From NCBI GenBank assembly GCA_002794775.1, contig NBAY01000055.1, positions 124,001-188,000 of the forward strand: a DNA stretch of 64,000 nucleotides, read 5' to 3'. This document shows, in pieces, positions 43,201 through 53,739 of this stretch. How positions within the stretch are numbered: the stretch's first letter is position 1; the number at the start of each line of letters is the position of its first letter. The notes beneath the pieces were generated by a model. It was not told the origin of the DNA. It worked only from the letters and a program-made list of their open reading frames with translations, and ran no database searches. Made by a program: the position numbers and the translations under genes. Source of the DNA: Porodaedalea pini. Lineage: Eukaryota; Basidiomycota; Agaricomycetes; Hymenochaetales; Hymenochaetaceae.

Positions 43201-43859
43201 TCACTCACCCTCCTCATCTGCTCCACCACCTTCTTCACCTCGCCTAGGTCCTCCACCGGCTCCCTCTCGATCGCACATTCTTCTGGACAGCGGGTGAATT
43301 TGATTGAGCCCGTTTTCCAGTCGACCTCCGGATTGTGACGTCGAAGCCAGTCGTACCCCAGGAAGATGTTTGATGACGCTAGGGACGTTACTGCGAGGAC
43401 GATCTTCTCCCGATGACGGCCGATCATGAGTTCGACGTCAACGTACTCCTCGATCAATCCGGCCTCATTGTGCGTGCCATCGGCGTTCAGCACCGCGAGG
43501 GGTCGAATGTAGCGTTTTGTTTCCAACCCGTACCTCTCGACGAACCTGACGTCGATGCAGGATCCCGTGCATCCCGAATCCACAAGGGCATGCGCATCTA
43601 CCTCTCTCGCCTCACCAGCTATTTCATGCTCGACGGTCAGGAGAAGGTCCAGCTGGCGTCCGCCAGTTCCTCTCATGAACAGTTGTTCGTACTCTTCATT
43701 CTTATTCACACCGGTGGAGACTTCGTAATCGGGAAAACCATCGACGTTGTTCGCATCTACGTATTGTACAAACGGTTGGTTATATTTTAGTGGATCCGGA
43801 TTCGAAGTCTCTTGTTCTTCTCGGTCAGTCGCCCCGATGGCTACGCCTGACCATTCGCA
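40215..43859 (-). CDS. pol: R6 pol polyprotein, intact
   Basis: 1214 codons after a GGGTTTT slip site (43865-43859), no stop. Protease LVDSGCTGSC, reverse transcriptase YLDD, RNase H VEADSSNFALGG, integrase TVDLIGELP and HDRGTQFD, chromodomain LQYLVKWVGYNEPTWQPE. One integrase-finger change: the first His-containing segment reads EYHDSTLAGHPG, with Cys replaced by Tyr before the His; the His itself is kept. Confidence 0.94.
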   Translation of the reverse strand, partial: CEWSGVAIGATDREEQETSNPDPLKYNQPFVQYVDANNVDGFPDYEVSTGVNKNEEYEQLFMRGTGGRQLDLLLTVEHEIAGEAREVDAHALVDSGCTGSCIDVRFVERYGLETKRYIRPLAVLNADGTHNEAGLIEEYVDVELMIGRHREKIVLAVTSLASSNIFLGYDWLRRHNPEVDWKTGSIKFTRCPEECAIEREPVEDLGEVKKVVEQMRRVSEMRMDKTSWPAYLNDYADVFSEKGFEKLPEHRPWDHVIDLKPDFKPSDCKIYPLTPTEQQSLKDFLDENLKSGRIRRSISPMASPFFFIKKADKSLRPIQDYCKLNDGTIKNKYPLPLIDELVDKVKKAKYITKLDLRWGYYNIRIREGDEWKAAFRTNMGLFEPTVMFFGLCNAPATFQAFVNHIFKDLIYANLIIVYLDDILILSETIEEHIDTSRRVLQILRENGLYLKPEKCEFDAKVVKYLGHIIGNGEIRADPAKTEAIANWPVPRNLKELQQFLGMGNWLRRFIKDYSKVVRPLTSLTGKKDWVWETEQQEAFEELRRRLCSPPVLAIANDEGPFRVEADSSNFALGGVLLQKQEGKWRVIAYRSEALEPAERNYEIYDKEMLAIVSALKEWRQYLLGAHHKIEIWSDHANLTYFRSAQKLSYRQARWRTELEEFDFHLEHKSGKTMGKADLLSRKAGYDQGKDDNEGVVFIKEKWLNRGVVRTSRDEMLERVGEAQRAQDESERPTNMVKVDGLWRMKGKVYVPSTMKEAVLREYHDSTLAGHPGSSKTVELVRRDFWWASMFSDVRTYVRGCNHCQRTKALRTSRSRPLHPNAIPEGPWEIVTVDLIGELPDSKGHNAICVFVDRFSKQMHAIPTTTKLSAEGMAQLYRDHVFRLHGLPKKIIHDRGTQFDASMMKELYKLLHIEGNPSMAYHPQTDGQTERVNQELEQYLRLFVDHRQSDWKDWLPLAEFAYNNREHSATRMSPFYANTGRHPMSFDTVRTSSANMSAEEFAKHIKETHRVAKDNLVKAAEDMKRYHDRTAGASVEYKAGDKVFLDGRNISTDSPTKKLADKWYGPFDIVNKVGASAYKLKLPKRWKKVHPVFNEALLKPAVEPSFESQKQPPPPPPDIVDNEEEYELEEVLDSRLHRGKLQYLVKWVGYNEPTWQPETDFGENAKEAIAEFYLKHPGAPRKLDIPRQRLRPLFVDTEPDDRDHGWSGRPTLKGG

Positions 43860-44920
43860 AAACCCTGTGAGTCGACGACCTCTTCGTTATCGCCTTCTTC
43901 CTCCACATAGTCCTCCACCGTCGACCTCCGAGTGTCTACGACTTCCTCAAAGGCCGACTCCTTCATCGCTCCGAGCTCGTCGGCGAGGACACGACGTTCG
44001 CCTGGCGCCATCAGTTCCAGCATGCGCTGGATGATCGGTTTCGCCTGTGGGCACTTGTCTTTAAAGTGGCCCAGCCCACCACAGATCCAGCACGCACGTC
44101 GTCGTTGTGCCTCGTTCATCGAGACGTCCATCGGTTGACCAGCGCCTCAAAAGGTGACGCCGGTCGCATCGCGTCTGTCGACGTGAGGGGCCGCTACTTG
44201 ACGGCGAGCTGGGGGCGCTTGTTGTGGTAGGCGAGGAGGGGGAAGAAAGGCGCGTCCTCGTTGGATAGCGCGAATCTGCTGTTCGCCGCGGTCTATTTCA
44301 ATCGCCTTGTTCTTCCAATCCTCGTATTTCGTTGGGACTGGCGTCGACCTTAGCACTCCACGGACCACCTCGATGTTCATCGCCCGCTTGAGGCGATCGC
44401 AGATGACGCTGTCGTCTTTCAACTCAGCGCGCTTAATTATCACGTCGAACTTCTGGAAGAACTCGTCCGCGGTTAGGTCCTTCTGAACCTTATCTCGGAA
44501 ATCCTTCAGCGCTTTCTCCTTGTGATTCGGGTCGTCGAACGAGGTGTCGAGTCGTTCCTGGAATCTTTCCCAGCTGTCGGTGAAGGTGACGATCCCCGAC
44601 GTTGTCGACTCCTCGACGTAGTTCTGCGCCCACGTTGCCGCATTACCACCCTTCAGGTAGGAGAGAGCTACATAAATCTTACTCTCTGATGTAGGGTATC
44701 GACTTGGATTTGCGGATACAAAAAGGAGGACTTCACGTCTGAAGTCAAGGTAATCGTCGCCACCAGTGAATTCTCATGGTCGGGCGACATCTATGTTGGG
44801 GGTCGGGGGGTTAGCGGCCGCGACCGGTGCTGGGGCGTTGTTCGCCTGATGGGTGAAGGCATTCGCAACGATGGCCGCGATCTGCGCCATTTGCTGTTGG
44901 CTGAAACCTTCTGCTGACAT
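43841..44920 (-). pseudogene. gag: R6 gag, two in-frame stops
   Basis: 360-codon frame starting MSAEGFSQQQMAQIAAIV. TGA at 44776-44774 (codon 49, in place of the Arg of ARP-R-EF) and TGA at 44149-44147 (codon 258, VTF-stop-GAG). No frameshift between them, so only two point lesions separate it from an open gag. CCHC knuckle and acidic tail are intact. Confidence 0.9.
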
Positions 44921-45630
44921 CGCGGGTTCGGGTGCGGGTGTCGAAGGTTCTGGAGGAGTCGGCGGTGAGGGGTCTCTGTTGGTTTCGCGGTAAGGACCTG
45001 GGGTCGGTGGTAGGTTGACTGTAGACGTTGACGGTGCAGGTGACGACGGAGCGGCTGGGGGCCACCTTGCTCTCCTCCCTCGTTCGTCTGATGAATACCA
45101 GCTGCACCGGATTTCACTCCACCAGATGTCGTGAGTGACGCCGCTATTATTGGTCGCGACGTAGCCTGGTCGGTCTGGATCCCAACGGGCTGAAGCAGGA
45201 AGGGCCCGTTGCTGTTCGTCGGTGAGATCTATCTTGACGTTGGCGGAGGGACAGGGATCGGTTGCGCGTTCGATCCGGGGTTACGCCAACGTTGAGCGGG
45301 TTCGTCAGCGAAGTTGATGACGAGGCGGTAGGATCCGAGTGAGATTACAAACGAGATTGTCGTCAAAGTTTGGACTCGTCTTGTTACCCACGTCCACGTT
45401 AGGTGCGTGCTCCACCAGAGGCTAATTCGTAGAGCCAGGGTCGGGAAATGTCGGTTGATATATTTACGTAATACACGAACATCCGAAAACGTCCAGGCAG
45501 GGTTGAGGGTTGTCGTTTAGGGGGTTTACACGTCAAGTCCGTCGAGGGGAGCGCTCCTCTAGACCGAGTGAAGGCGAGTCGACAGCGACGACTTACGCTG
45601 GGGATGAGCCTGGGTGAGGTTCTGCTTTTA

Positions 45631-46043
45631 TGTTAGGCGGGAGCCCGGGAGACGACTCGGACTGGGCAGGCCTCGGCTGACTGTCGTCTGGGACGTGCTA
45701 TACTCGAGCGTAATCTCGGGACACGTTTACTCAGGCTAGGTCGTCGCGGAGGTAAGAGGATTAATACAAGTCTAAACTAATACAAGGGGGACGAGTCTTA
45801 CCTAGGTCGTCGCGGAGGTAAGAGGAAAAGCAGAACAAGGAGTTCATGCGATTCCTGAGACCTTATATAGCGACGACCGTGAGACTATATTACCTAACAT
45901 TACCTAACGAGTGGGAATGGAACGAATGAAGGTAGTGTGGGAATGATTGTGTAAGATGGGTAAATATAATGAAAAGGACGAATATAATAAAGGAAATGGT
46001 AAAAGGGAAAATAAAGGAAAAGGTGAAAGTTCAGGTTCTAACA
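45631..46043 (-). repeat. R6 5' LTR
   Basis: 413 bp; self-primer 45836-45826 pairs with the primer site at 45629-45619. Confidence 0.94.
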
Positions 46044-46542
46044 GGGTGCTAAGGTCGATGCTGGTCCCAGCGACGTACAACGACTGGAAAAAGAAGGCCA
46101 TCGAAATCGATCGTGGCGAACAGCAGATCCATGCAATCCAGTGAGGTCGCATGTTTCCACTTCCACCACGCCAGCAGCAGCAGGCACCCCTGGCTCGTCG
46201 ACAGATTGCAGCCCCGCATGTCGACAAGCGTGATGCGACCGGTATCACGTTTGGAGGCGCTGGCCAACCAATGGATGTCTCGATGAACGAGGCACAACAG
46301 CGAAGGGCGTGCTGGATCTGTGGCAAACTCGGCCACTTCAAGGACACGTGCCCGCAAGGAAAGACGATCGTGCAGCGCATGCTGCAGATGATGGCACCAG
46401 GTGAGCGTTGTCTCATTGCTGATGAGCTGGGTGCGATGAAGGAGTCGGCCTTCGAGGAAGTCGTAGACACTCGGAGGTTGACTGTGGAGGACTATGTAGA
46501 AGAAGACGGCGATGACGAAGAGGTCGTCGACTTGCAGGATTT

Positions 46543-49500
46543 TGCGAGTGGTCAGGTGTAGCCATTGGGGCGGCTGACCGAGAAGAACAAGGGGCTTCGA
46601 ATCCAGACTCAATAAAATATAACCAACCGTCTGTACAATACCTAGATGCAAACGACATCAATGGTTTTCTTGATTACGAAGTCCCCACCAGTGTGAATGA
46701 AAGAACGACTACGAGCAACTGTTTATGAGGGGAACTGGCGGACGCCAGCTGGACCTCCTCCTGAATGTTGGACACAGTGTAGCGGGTGAAGTGAGAGAGG
46801 TAGATGCGCATGCTCTCGTCGACTCAGGGTGTATGGGATCATGCATCGACGTGAGGTTCGTGGAAAGATATGGGTTGGAGACCAAGCGCTACATCAGACC
46901 CCTCATGGTGCTCAATGCAGATGGCACGCACAATGAGGCCGGTTTGATCGAGAAATACGTCGACATTGAGCTAACGATCGGACATCACAAGGGAAGGATC
47001 GTCCTTGCGGTGATGTCCCTGGCATCATCAAACATCTTCCTAGGCTACAACTGGCTTCGACACCACAATCCGGAGGTCGACTGGAAGACGGGTACGCTTG
47101 AATTCACCCGGTGCCCGGACGAATGCACGATTGAGAAGGAGGTGGTAGAAGAGATGAGGAGGGTGAATGAGGTGCGAATGGACAAGGCGTCCTGGCCCGC
47201 ATACCTCAACGACTACGCCGATGTCTTCAGCGAGAAGGGTTTTGAAAAGCTGCCGGAGCATCGACCTTGGGACCATGTCATCGACCTGAAACCCGACTTC
47301 AAACCTAGCGACTGCAAGATCTATCCGCTGACACCAATGGAACAACAGTCACTAAAGGACTTCCTTGAAGAGAACCTGAAGTCAGGCCGCATACGAAAGT
47401 CGATCTCACCGATGGCGTCACCCTTCTTTTTCATCAAGAAGGCCGACAAGTCCCTACGCCCGATTCAGGACTACCGCAAACTCAATGATGGTACAATCAA
47501 GAACAAGTATCCTCTCCCCCTCATTGATGAACTTGTCGACAAGGTCAAGAAGGCGAAGTTCATCACCAAACTTGACCTCCGATGGGGATACTACAACGTC
47601 TGGATCCGTGAGGGCGATGAGTGGAAGGCAGCCTTTCACACGAATATGGGTCTCTTTGAACCGACGGTCATGTTCTTTGGTCTTTGCAATGCACCGGCGA
47701 CGTTCCAAGCTTTCGTCAACCACATCTTCAAGGGACTGATCTATGACAACCTGATCATCGTCTACCTCGACGACATCCTCATTCTCTCGCAAACTCTTGA
47801 GGAACATATCGAGACGTCGAGGTGCGTCCTTCAGATCTTGCAAGAGAACGGCCTGTACCTGAAGCCAGAAAAATGCGAGTTCGACACCAAGACCATGAAA
47901 TACCTCGGCTTCATCGTCGGCAATGGCGAAATCAGGGCTGATCTGGCAAAGACAGAGATGATCACAGACTGGCCAGTCCCGCGAAACCTCAAACAGCTAC
48001 AACAATTCCTTAGCATGGGCAACTGGCTGCGACGGTTCATCAAGGACTACAGCAAAGTAGTCCACCCGCTGACATCACTGATGGGCAAGAAGGACTGGGT
48101 ATGGGAGACTGAATAGCAAGAAGTGTTTGAGGAGCTGAGACAACGTCTCTGCTCACCTCCAGTCCTGGCCATCACCAACGACGAGGGCCCTTTCCGTGTC
48201 GAGGTGGACTCGTCGAACTTTGTGCTTGGTGGCGTGTTGTTGCAGAAGCAGGAAGGCAAGTGGAGGGTGGTTGCCTACAGGTCAGAGGTGCTCCTGCCAG
48301 CAGAACGAAACTATGAGATCTACGACAAGGAGATGCTCATGATCATTTCAGCACTCAAGGAGTGGAGGCAATACCTTCTCGGCACCTGTCATAAGATCAA
48401 AATCTGGTCCAATCACGCCAACCTCACGTACTTCAGGTTGGCACAAAAGCTGAGCTACCGTCAAGCTCGCTGGCGAACAGAACTCGAAGAATTTGACTTC
48501 CACCTCGAGCACAAATCAGGGAAGACAATGGGCAAGGTGGACCTGCTATCACGCAAGGCAGGATGCAATGTAGGCCAGGATGACAACGACGGTGTCATGT
48601 TCATCAAGGAGAAGTGGCTGAATCATGGGGTGGTAAGGACGTTGCGTGATGAGGTGTTGGAACGAGTGGGTGACGCGCAGAGGGCACAGGATGAGTCAGA
48701 GAGGCCAACGGGTATGACGGAAGTTGACGGGCTGTGGTGAATGAAGGGCAAGGTGTACGTGCTGTCGACAATGAAGGAGGCTGTATTGCGGGAATGTCAC
48801 AACTCGGTACTGGCTGGACACCTGGGAGTGTCGAAAACGGTGGAGCTCGTCCGTCGAGACTTCTGGTGGACATCGATGTTCTCCGACGTCCGAGTGTATG
48901 TCCAAGGGTGTGATCGCTGTCAGCGAACAAAGGCTCTGAGGGCGTCGAGGTCAAGGCCACTACACCCAAACGCAGTCCCTGAAGGCCCCTGGGAAATCAT
49001 CATGGTCAACCTCATCAGAGAGCTCCTGGACTCCAAGGGACACAACGCGATCTGCGTCTTCATTGATAGGTTCTCAAAACAGATGCACGTGATCCCAATG
49101 ATGACGAAGTTGTCAGCGGAAGGCATGGCTCAGCTGTACCGTGACCACATCTTCCGTCTCCACGGCTTGCCGAAGAAGATCATCCATGACCGAGGCACGC
49201 AGTTCGACGCTTCGATGATGAAGGAACTGTACAAACTCCTACACATTGAAGGCAACCCATCGACGGTGTATCACCCACAAACAGATGGTCAAACGGAACG
49301 CGTTAACCAGGAGCTCGAACAGTACCTTTGACTCTTCATTAACCACCGCCAATCGGATTGGAAGGACTGGCTCCCCCTCGTGGAGTTCGCGTACAACAAC
49401 CGCGAACACTTGGCGACAAAAATGTCCCCCTTCTATGCGAACACAGGATGTCACCCCTTGAGCTTTGACACAACACGAACCTCGTCTGCTAATATGTCAG

Positions 49501-50154
49501 CGGAAGAATTCGCAAAGCACATCAAGGAGACTCATCACGTTGTGAAGGATAACTTGGTCAAGGCGGCGGACGACATGAAGCGCTACCATGACAGGACAGC
49601 AGGGACTTTGGTGGAGTACAAGGCTGGAGACAAGGTTTTCCTCGACAGGCGAAACATCAGCACAGATTCGCCGATGAAGAAACTCACTGACAAGTGGTAT
49701 GGTCCCTTTGAGATCGTCAACAAGGTAGGAGCTAGCGCGTACAAGCTCAAGCTCCCCAAGCGATGGAAGAAGGTCCACCCAGTCTTCAATGAGGCCCTGC
49801 TAAAACCTGCCGTCAAACCATCCTTCGAAAGCCAAAGACAACCACCACCACCGCCGCCTGACATCGTCGACAACAAGGAGGAGTACAAGATCGAGGAAGT
49901 TCTAGACTCATGTCTGCACCGAGGGAAGCTACAGTACCTCGTCAAGTGGGTTGGCTACAACGAACCAACTTGGCAGCCCGAGATGGACTTTGGCGAGAAC
50001 GCAAAGGAGGCAATCGCTGAATTCTATCAAAAACACCCCGGCACCCCTCAAAAACTCAACATTCCTCGCCAATGACTCCGCCCATGCTTCATCAACACCG
50101 AACCAGACGACCTCGATCTTGGTTGGTCGGAACACCCAACCTTGAGGGGGGTAA
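46543..50154 (+). pseudogene. pol: R5 pol remnant
   Basis: Colinear with intact pol but with stops at 48114 (TAG), 48738 (TGA), 49329 (TGA) and 50073 (TGA). A frame break lies near 46700 before the protease, and the polypurine tract is shortened to six G, which also loses the normal stop. Protease LVDSGCMGSC and YLDD are kept; the integrase Asp reads VNLIREL (Asp to Asn). Confidence 0.85.
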
Positions 50155-50601
50155 TGTTAGGACTTGAACCTTCATCTTTTATTTTATTTTACCTTTACCA
50201 TTTCTTTTCTTTTAACCACTCCTTTTCATTATATTTAATTGTCTTTTCAATCATTTCCCACACTCCCTCCACATGACCTTCATTTGTTCCATTCCGTTCG
50301 TTTATGTAACATTAGATAATATAGTCTCACGGTTGTCGCTATATAAGGTCTGAGGAATCGCATGAACTCCTTGTTCTGCTTTTCCTCTTACCTCCACAAC
50401 GACATAGGTGAGACTTGTCCCCCTTGTATTAGTTTAGTCTTGTATTAATCTTCTTACCTCTGCGACGACCTAGTCTGAGTAAACCTGCCGCCCGAACTTT
50501 GCATTCGAGATACGGCCTGTCCCAGACAACGTCAGCGTCTCTGTCAGGTGCTGCACATTGAGGTTGCCTAGTCTGAGTTTCACCCAGACTTCCGCCTAAC
50601 A
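50155..50601 (+). repeat. R5 3' LTR
   Basis: 447 bp, same subfamily C U5 as the left copy; followed by gagct. Confidence 0.92.
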
Positions 50602-50606
50602 GAGCT

Positions 50607-51537
50607 GTACAAACTCCTACACATTGAAGGCAATCCGTCGATGGCATACCACCCACAGACGGGCAGACAGATGGAACGTGTTGACCAAGAGCTTGAACAG
50701 TACCTTCGGCTCTTCATCAACCATTGACAATCAGACTGGAAGGACTGGCTCCCCCTCACGGAGTTCACATACAACAACCGTGAGCACTCGGCAACAAAGA
50801 TGTCTCCCTTCTACGCAAATACAGGATGTCACCCTCTAAGCTTCAACACAACGTGAACTTCATCTGCTAACATGCCAGTGGAAGAATTCGCAAAGCACAT
50901 CAAAGAGACTCATCGTGTCACAAAGGACAACCTGGTCAAGGCAACTGAGGACATGAAACACTACCATGACTGGACAGCAGGAACTTCAGTGGAATATAAG
51001 GCTGGAGACAAGGTCTTCCTCGATGGGCGAAACATCAGCACAGATTCGCCAATGAAGAAGCTAGCCGACAAGTGGTACGGCCCCTTCGAAATCATTGACA
51101 AGGTAGGAGCGAGCGCATACAAGCTCAAGCTCCCCAAGCGATGGAAGAAGGTCCACCCAGTCTTCAACAAGGCCCTGCTGAAGCCAGCCGTTGAACCGTC
51201 CTTCGAAAGCCAGAAACAACCACCACCACCACCACCACCTGACATCGTCGACAACGAAGAGGAGTACGAAATCGAGGAGGTTCTAGACTCATGCCTGCAC
51301 CGAGGGAAACTGCAATTCCTCGTCAAATGGGTTGGGTACAACGAACCAACTTGGCAGCCTGAAATGGACTTCAGCGAGAACGCAAAGGAGGTGATCACTG
51401 AGTTCTATCGAAAACATCCAGGTGCTCCTCAGAAACTTGACATTCCTCACCAACAACTCCGTCCACTCTTCGCCGACACCGAGCCAGACAACCATGATCT
51501 TGGTTGGTCGGGACGCCCAACCTTGAGGGGGGGGTAA
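50607..51537 (+). pseudogene. pol: R2 pol remnant, integrase C-terminus and chromodomain
   Basis: Continues from HDRGTQFDASMMKEL at 38081: YKLLHIEGNPSMAYHPQT, with stops TGA near 50727 and 50854, then an open 221-codon stretch with DKWYGPFEII and chromodomain LQFLVKWVGYNEPTWQPE, ending in the polypurine tract and TAA. Confidence 0.85.
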
Positions 51538-51962
51538 TGTTAGGACTCGAACTTTCCCTCTTCTTTTATTTTCCCTTTTACCATTTCTCTTCTTTTAATC
51601 ACCCCTTTTCATTATATTTAATCATCTTTCCAATCATTTCCCATGCTCCCTTCACATGACCTTCATTCATTCCATTCCGTCTGCTCATGTGACATTAGGT
51701 AATATAGTCTCACGGTTGTCGCTATATAAGGTCTCAGGAATCGCATGAACTCCTTGTTCTGCGTCTCCTCTTACCTCTGCAATGATCTAGGTGAGACTTG
51801 TCCCCCTTGTATTAGTTTAGTCTTGTATTAATCCTCTTACCTCTGCGACAACCTAGCCTGAGTACAGCATGTCCCGAGTCCCTGCTCAAGTATAGCACAT
51901 CCCAGACGACAGTCAGCCAAGGCCTGCCCAGTCCGAGTCGTCTCCCAGACTCCTGCCTAACA
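51538..51962 (+). repeat. LTR shared by R2 (3') and R7 (5')
   Basis: 425 bp. Its U3 is nearly identical to the R2 left LTR, yet it is directly followed by a primer-binding site (51964-51974) and another leader and gag. The self-primer copy is mutated here (GTTCTGCGTCT). Confidence 0.9.
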
Positions 51963-52671
51963 TAAAAGCAGAACCCCACCCAGGCTCATCCCCAGCATAC
52001 GTCGTCGCTGTCGACTCGCCTTCACTCGGTCTAGAGGAGCACTCCCCTTGATGGACTTGATGTGTAAACCCCCTGAACGACAACCCTCAACCCTGCCCAG
52101 GCATTTTCGGACGTTTGTGTATTAAGAAATCCTATCCCACCCTGGCCCTCCGTCTTTCTCTTTGGTGGAGGAACCATCTGACTTGGACGTGGGTAACACA
52201 CCATGTACAGTCGTCGACGTCATCATCGATTGTAATCTCGGCCGCCTCCTTCCGTCTGGTCATCAAACTCGCCGACGAACCTGTCCTTCACCAGCGTAAC
52301 GTTCATCCGGACAACCAGCCCCTCCCCGTTCCCCCTCCGGTCTAGTCAACATAGATCTTACCGAGGAACAGCAGCGGGCTCTCCCTCATTTGTTGCACTA
52401 CGACACTGAATGACAGTCATACGTGGCCGACGATAGAAACCACGTCACCCATAACCTCTGGTGGAGTGACATTAGACACGCCTGGTACTCAACTGAACCA
52501 TCAGGTGAAAGAACTTGGTGGGCGCCTCGAACCCCTCGCGCCCCATCATCCCCTACCATTTTGACATCGTCGGTCGTCCTTCCCAGTGAACCAGGAGGAT
52601 ACCGAACGCCCCGCAGAGACTCGTCACCGCCAACGCCCCCTGAACGCCTAACGCACACGCTCGTACCAGCG

Positions 52672-53739
52672 ATGTCAGAGGGCTTTACCCAAAGGCAACA
52701 ACAGGAGATCGTGGCGATCGTAGCGGCCGCCTTCACCCGCGCGGCAACGAATGCCCCTGTGGCCCAAGCCCCAGCTCCCTCAATTGACGTCGCCCGGCCA
52801 TGCAAATTCGCTGGTGGTGATGACTACCTCGACTTCAAGCGCAAAGTCCTTCTCTTTGTCTCGGCGAACCCCACGAAGTACCCCTCATTGTTGAGCAAAA
52901 TCTATGTCGCCCTCTCTTACCTCAAGGGTGGCAACGCATCGACGTGGGCACAAAACTACGTCCAGGAATTCACGACGAGTGGCATCGTGAGCTTCACGGA
53001 TGACTGAACCAAGTTTCAGGAACGACTGGATGCCTCCTTTGACGACCCGAACAGGAAGGAGAAGGTGTTGAAGAAGTTCCGAGACAAGATCCAGAAGGAT
53101 CTCTCTGCCGACGAGTTCTTCCAGGATCTCGATGTGATCATCAAGGCAGCGGAGCTGAAGGACGACAGCGTCATCTGCGACCGCCTGAAGCGCACAATGA
53201 ACATCGAGGTGGTCCGCGGTGTGTTGAGGTCGACGCCTGTGCCAACAACGTACAAAGCATGGAAGAAGAAAGCTGTTGAGATCGACCGGGGCGAACAACA
53301 GATTCGCGCAATCCAACGAGGCAGGACATTGCCATTCACGCCCCACCCGGCGCCCCAACAAGGGCCTCCTGCACGCTGACAGATAGCAGCCCCACACGTT
53401 GACAAGCGTGATGCGACCGGCATCACCTTCGGAGGCGCTGGTCAACCAATGGACGTCTCGATGAACGAGGCGCAACAACGATGTGCGTGCTGGATCTGCG
53501 GCGGGCTGGGCCACTTTAAGGACAAGTGCCCGCAGGCGAAACCGATCATCCAGCGCATGCTGGAACTGATGGCGCCAGGCGAACGTCGCGTCCTTGCCGA
53601 TGAACTAGGCGCAATGAAGGAATCGGCATTCGAGGAAGTCATAGACACTCGAAGGTCAACTGTGGAGGAATATGGGGAGGAAGAAGACAATGATGAAGAG
53701 GTCGTCGACTCGCAGGATTTTGCGAGTGGTCAGGCGTAG
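52672..53739 (+). pseudogene. gag: R7 gag remnant
   Basis: 356-codon frame (same length as R8 gag) beginning MSEGFTQRQQQEIVAIVA. TGA at 53005-53007 (Trp to stop) and TGA at about 53379 (Arg to stop). Knuckle CWICGGLGHFKDKC intact. Slip site GGATTTT at 53715-53721. Confidence 0.87.

Larger units (their letters stand above)
39802..46043 (-). mobile_element. R6: young retrotransposon inside R5 gag, TSD gggtg
   Basis: 6242 bp, minus orientation. LTRs of 413 bp at 39802-40214 (3') and 45631-46043 (5'), three differences seen. gggtg at 39797-39801 and 46044-46048. Third nesting level (R2 > R5 > R6). Pol is open, gag has two stops. Confidence 0.95.
39235..46561 (+). pseudogene. gag: R5 gag remnant, split by R6
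   Basis: Pieces 39235-39801 and 46049-46561 join in frame at VCGV-LRSM. Starts MSTGAFSQQQLEQIAAIV; knuckle CWICGKLGHFKDTC. A TGA at about 46142 interrupts AIQ-stop-GRMF. Slip site GGATTTT at 46537-46543. Confidence 0.85.
38082..50601 (+). mobile_element. R5: decayed retrotransposon inside R2, itself split by R6, TSD gagct
   Basis: 447-bp LTRs at 38082-38528 and 50155-50601; gagct at 38077-38081 and 50602-50606. R2 integrase resumes immediately after (YKLLHIEGNPS). The R5 LTR has a distinct U5 (subfamily C). R6 interrupts its gag at 39802-46043. Gag and pol have several stops. Confidence 0.94.
17742..51962 (+). mobile_element. R2: old decayed retrotransposon, split into four pieces
   Basis: Pieces 17742-20038, 29248-31273, 37585-38081 and 50602-51962 read in order as one element: LTR, leader, gag, pol, polypurine tract, LTR. 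The gaps are filled by R3, R4 and R5, each with matching target duplications. The left LTR (17742-18100) and right LTR (51538-51962) are nearly identical apart from a 66-base absence in the left one. The left flank is agtag (17737-17741). No agtag follows 51962, because another internal region (R7) begins directly there. Many stops and Arg-to-Cys/Gln/Trp changes mark it as inactive. Confidence 0.9.
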
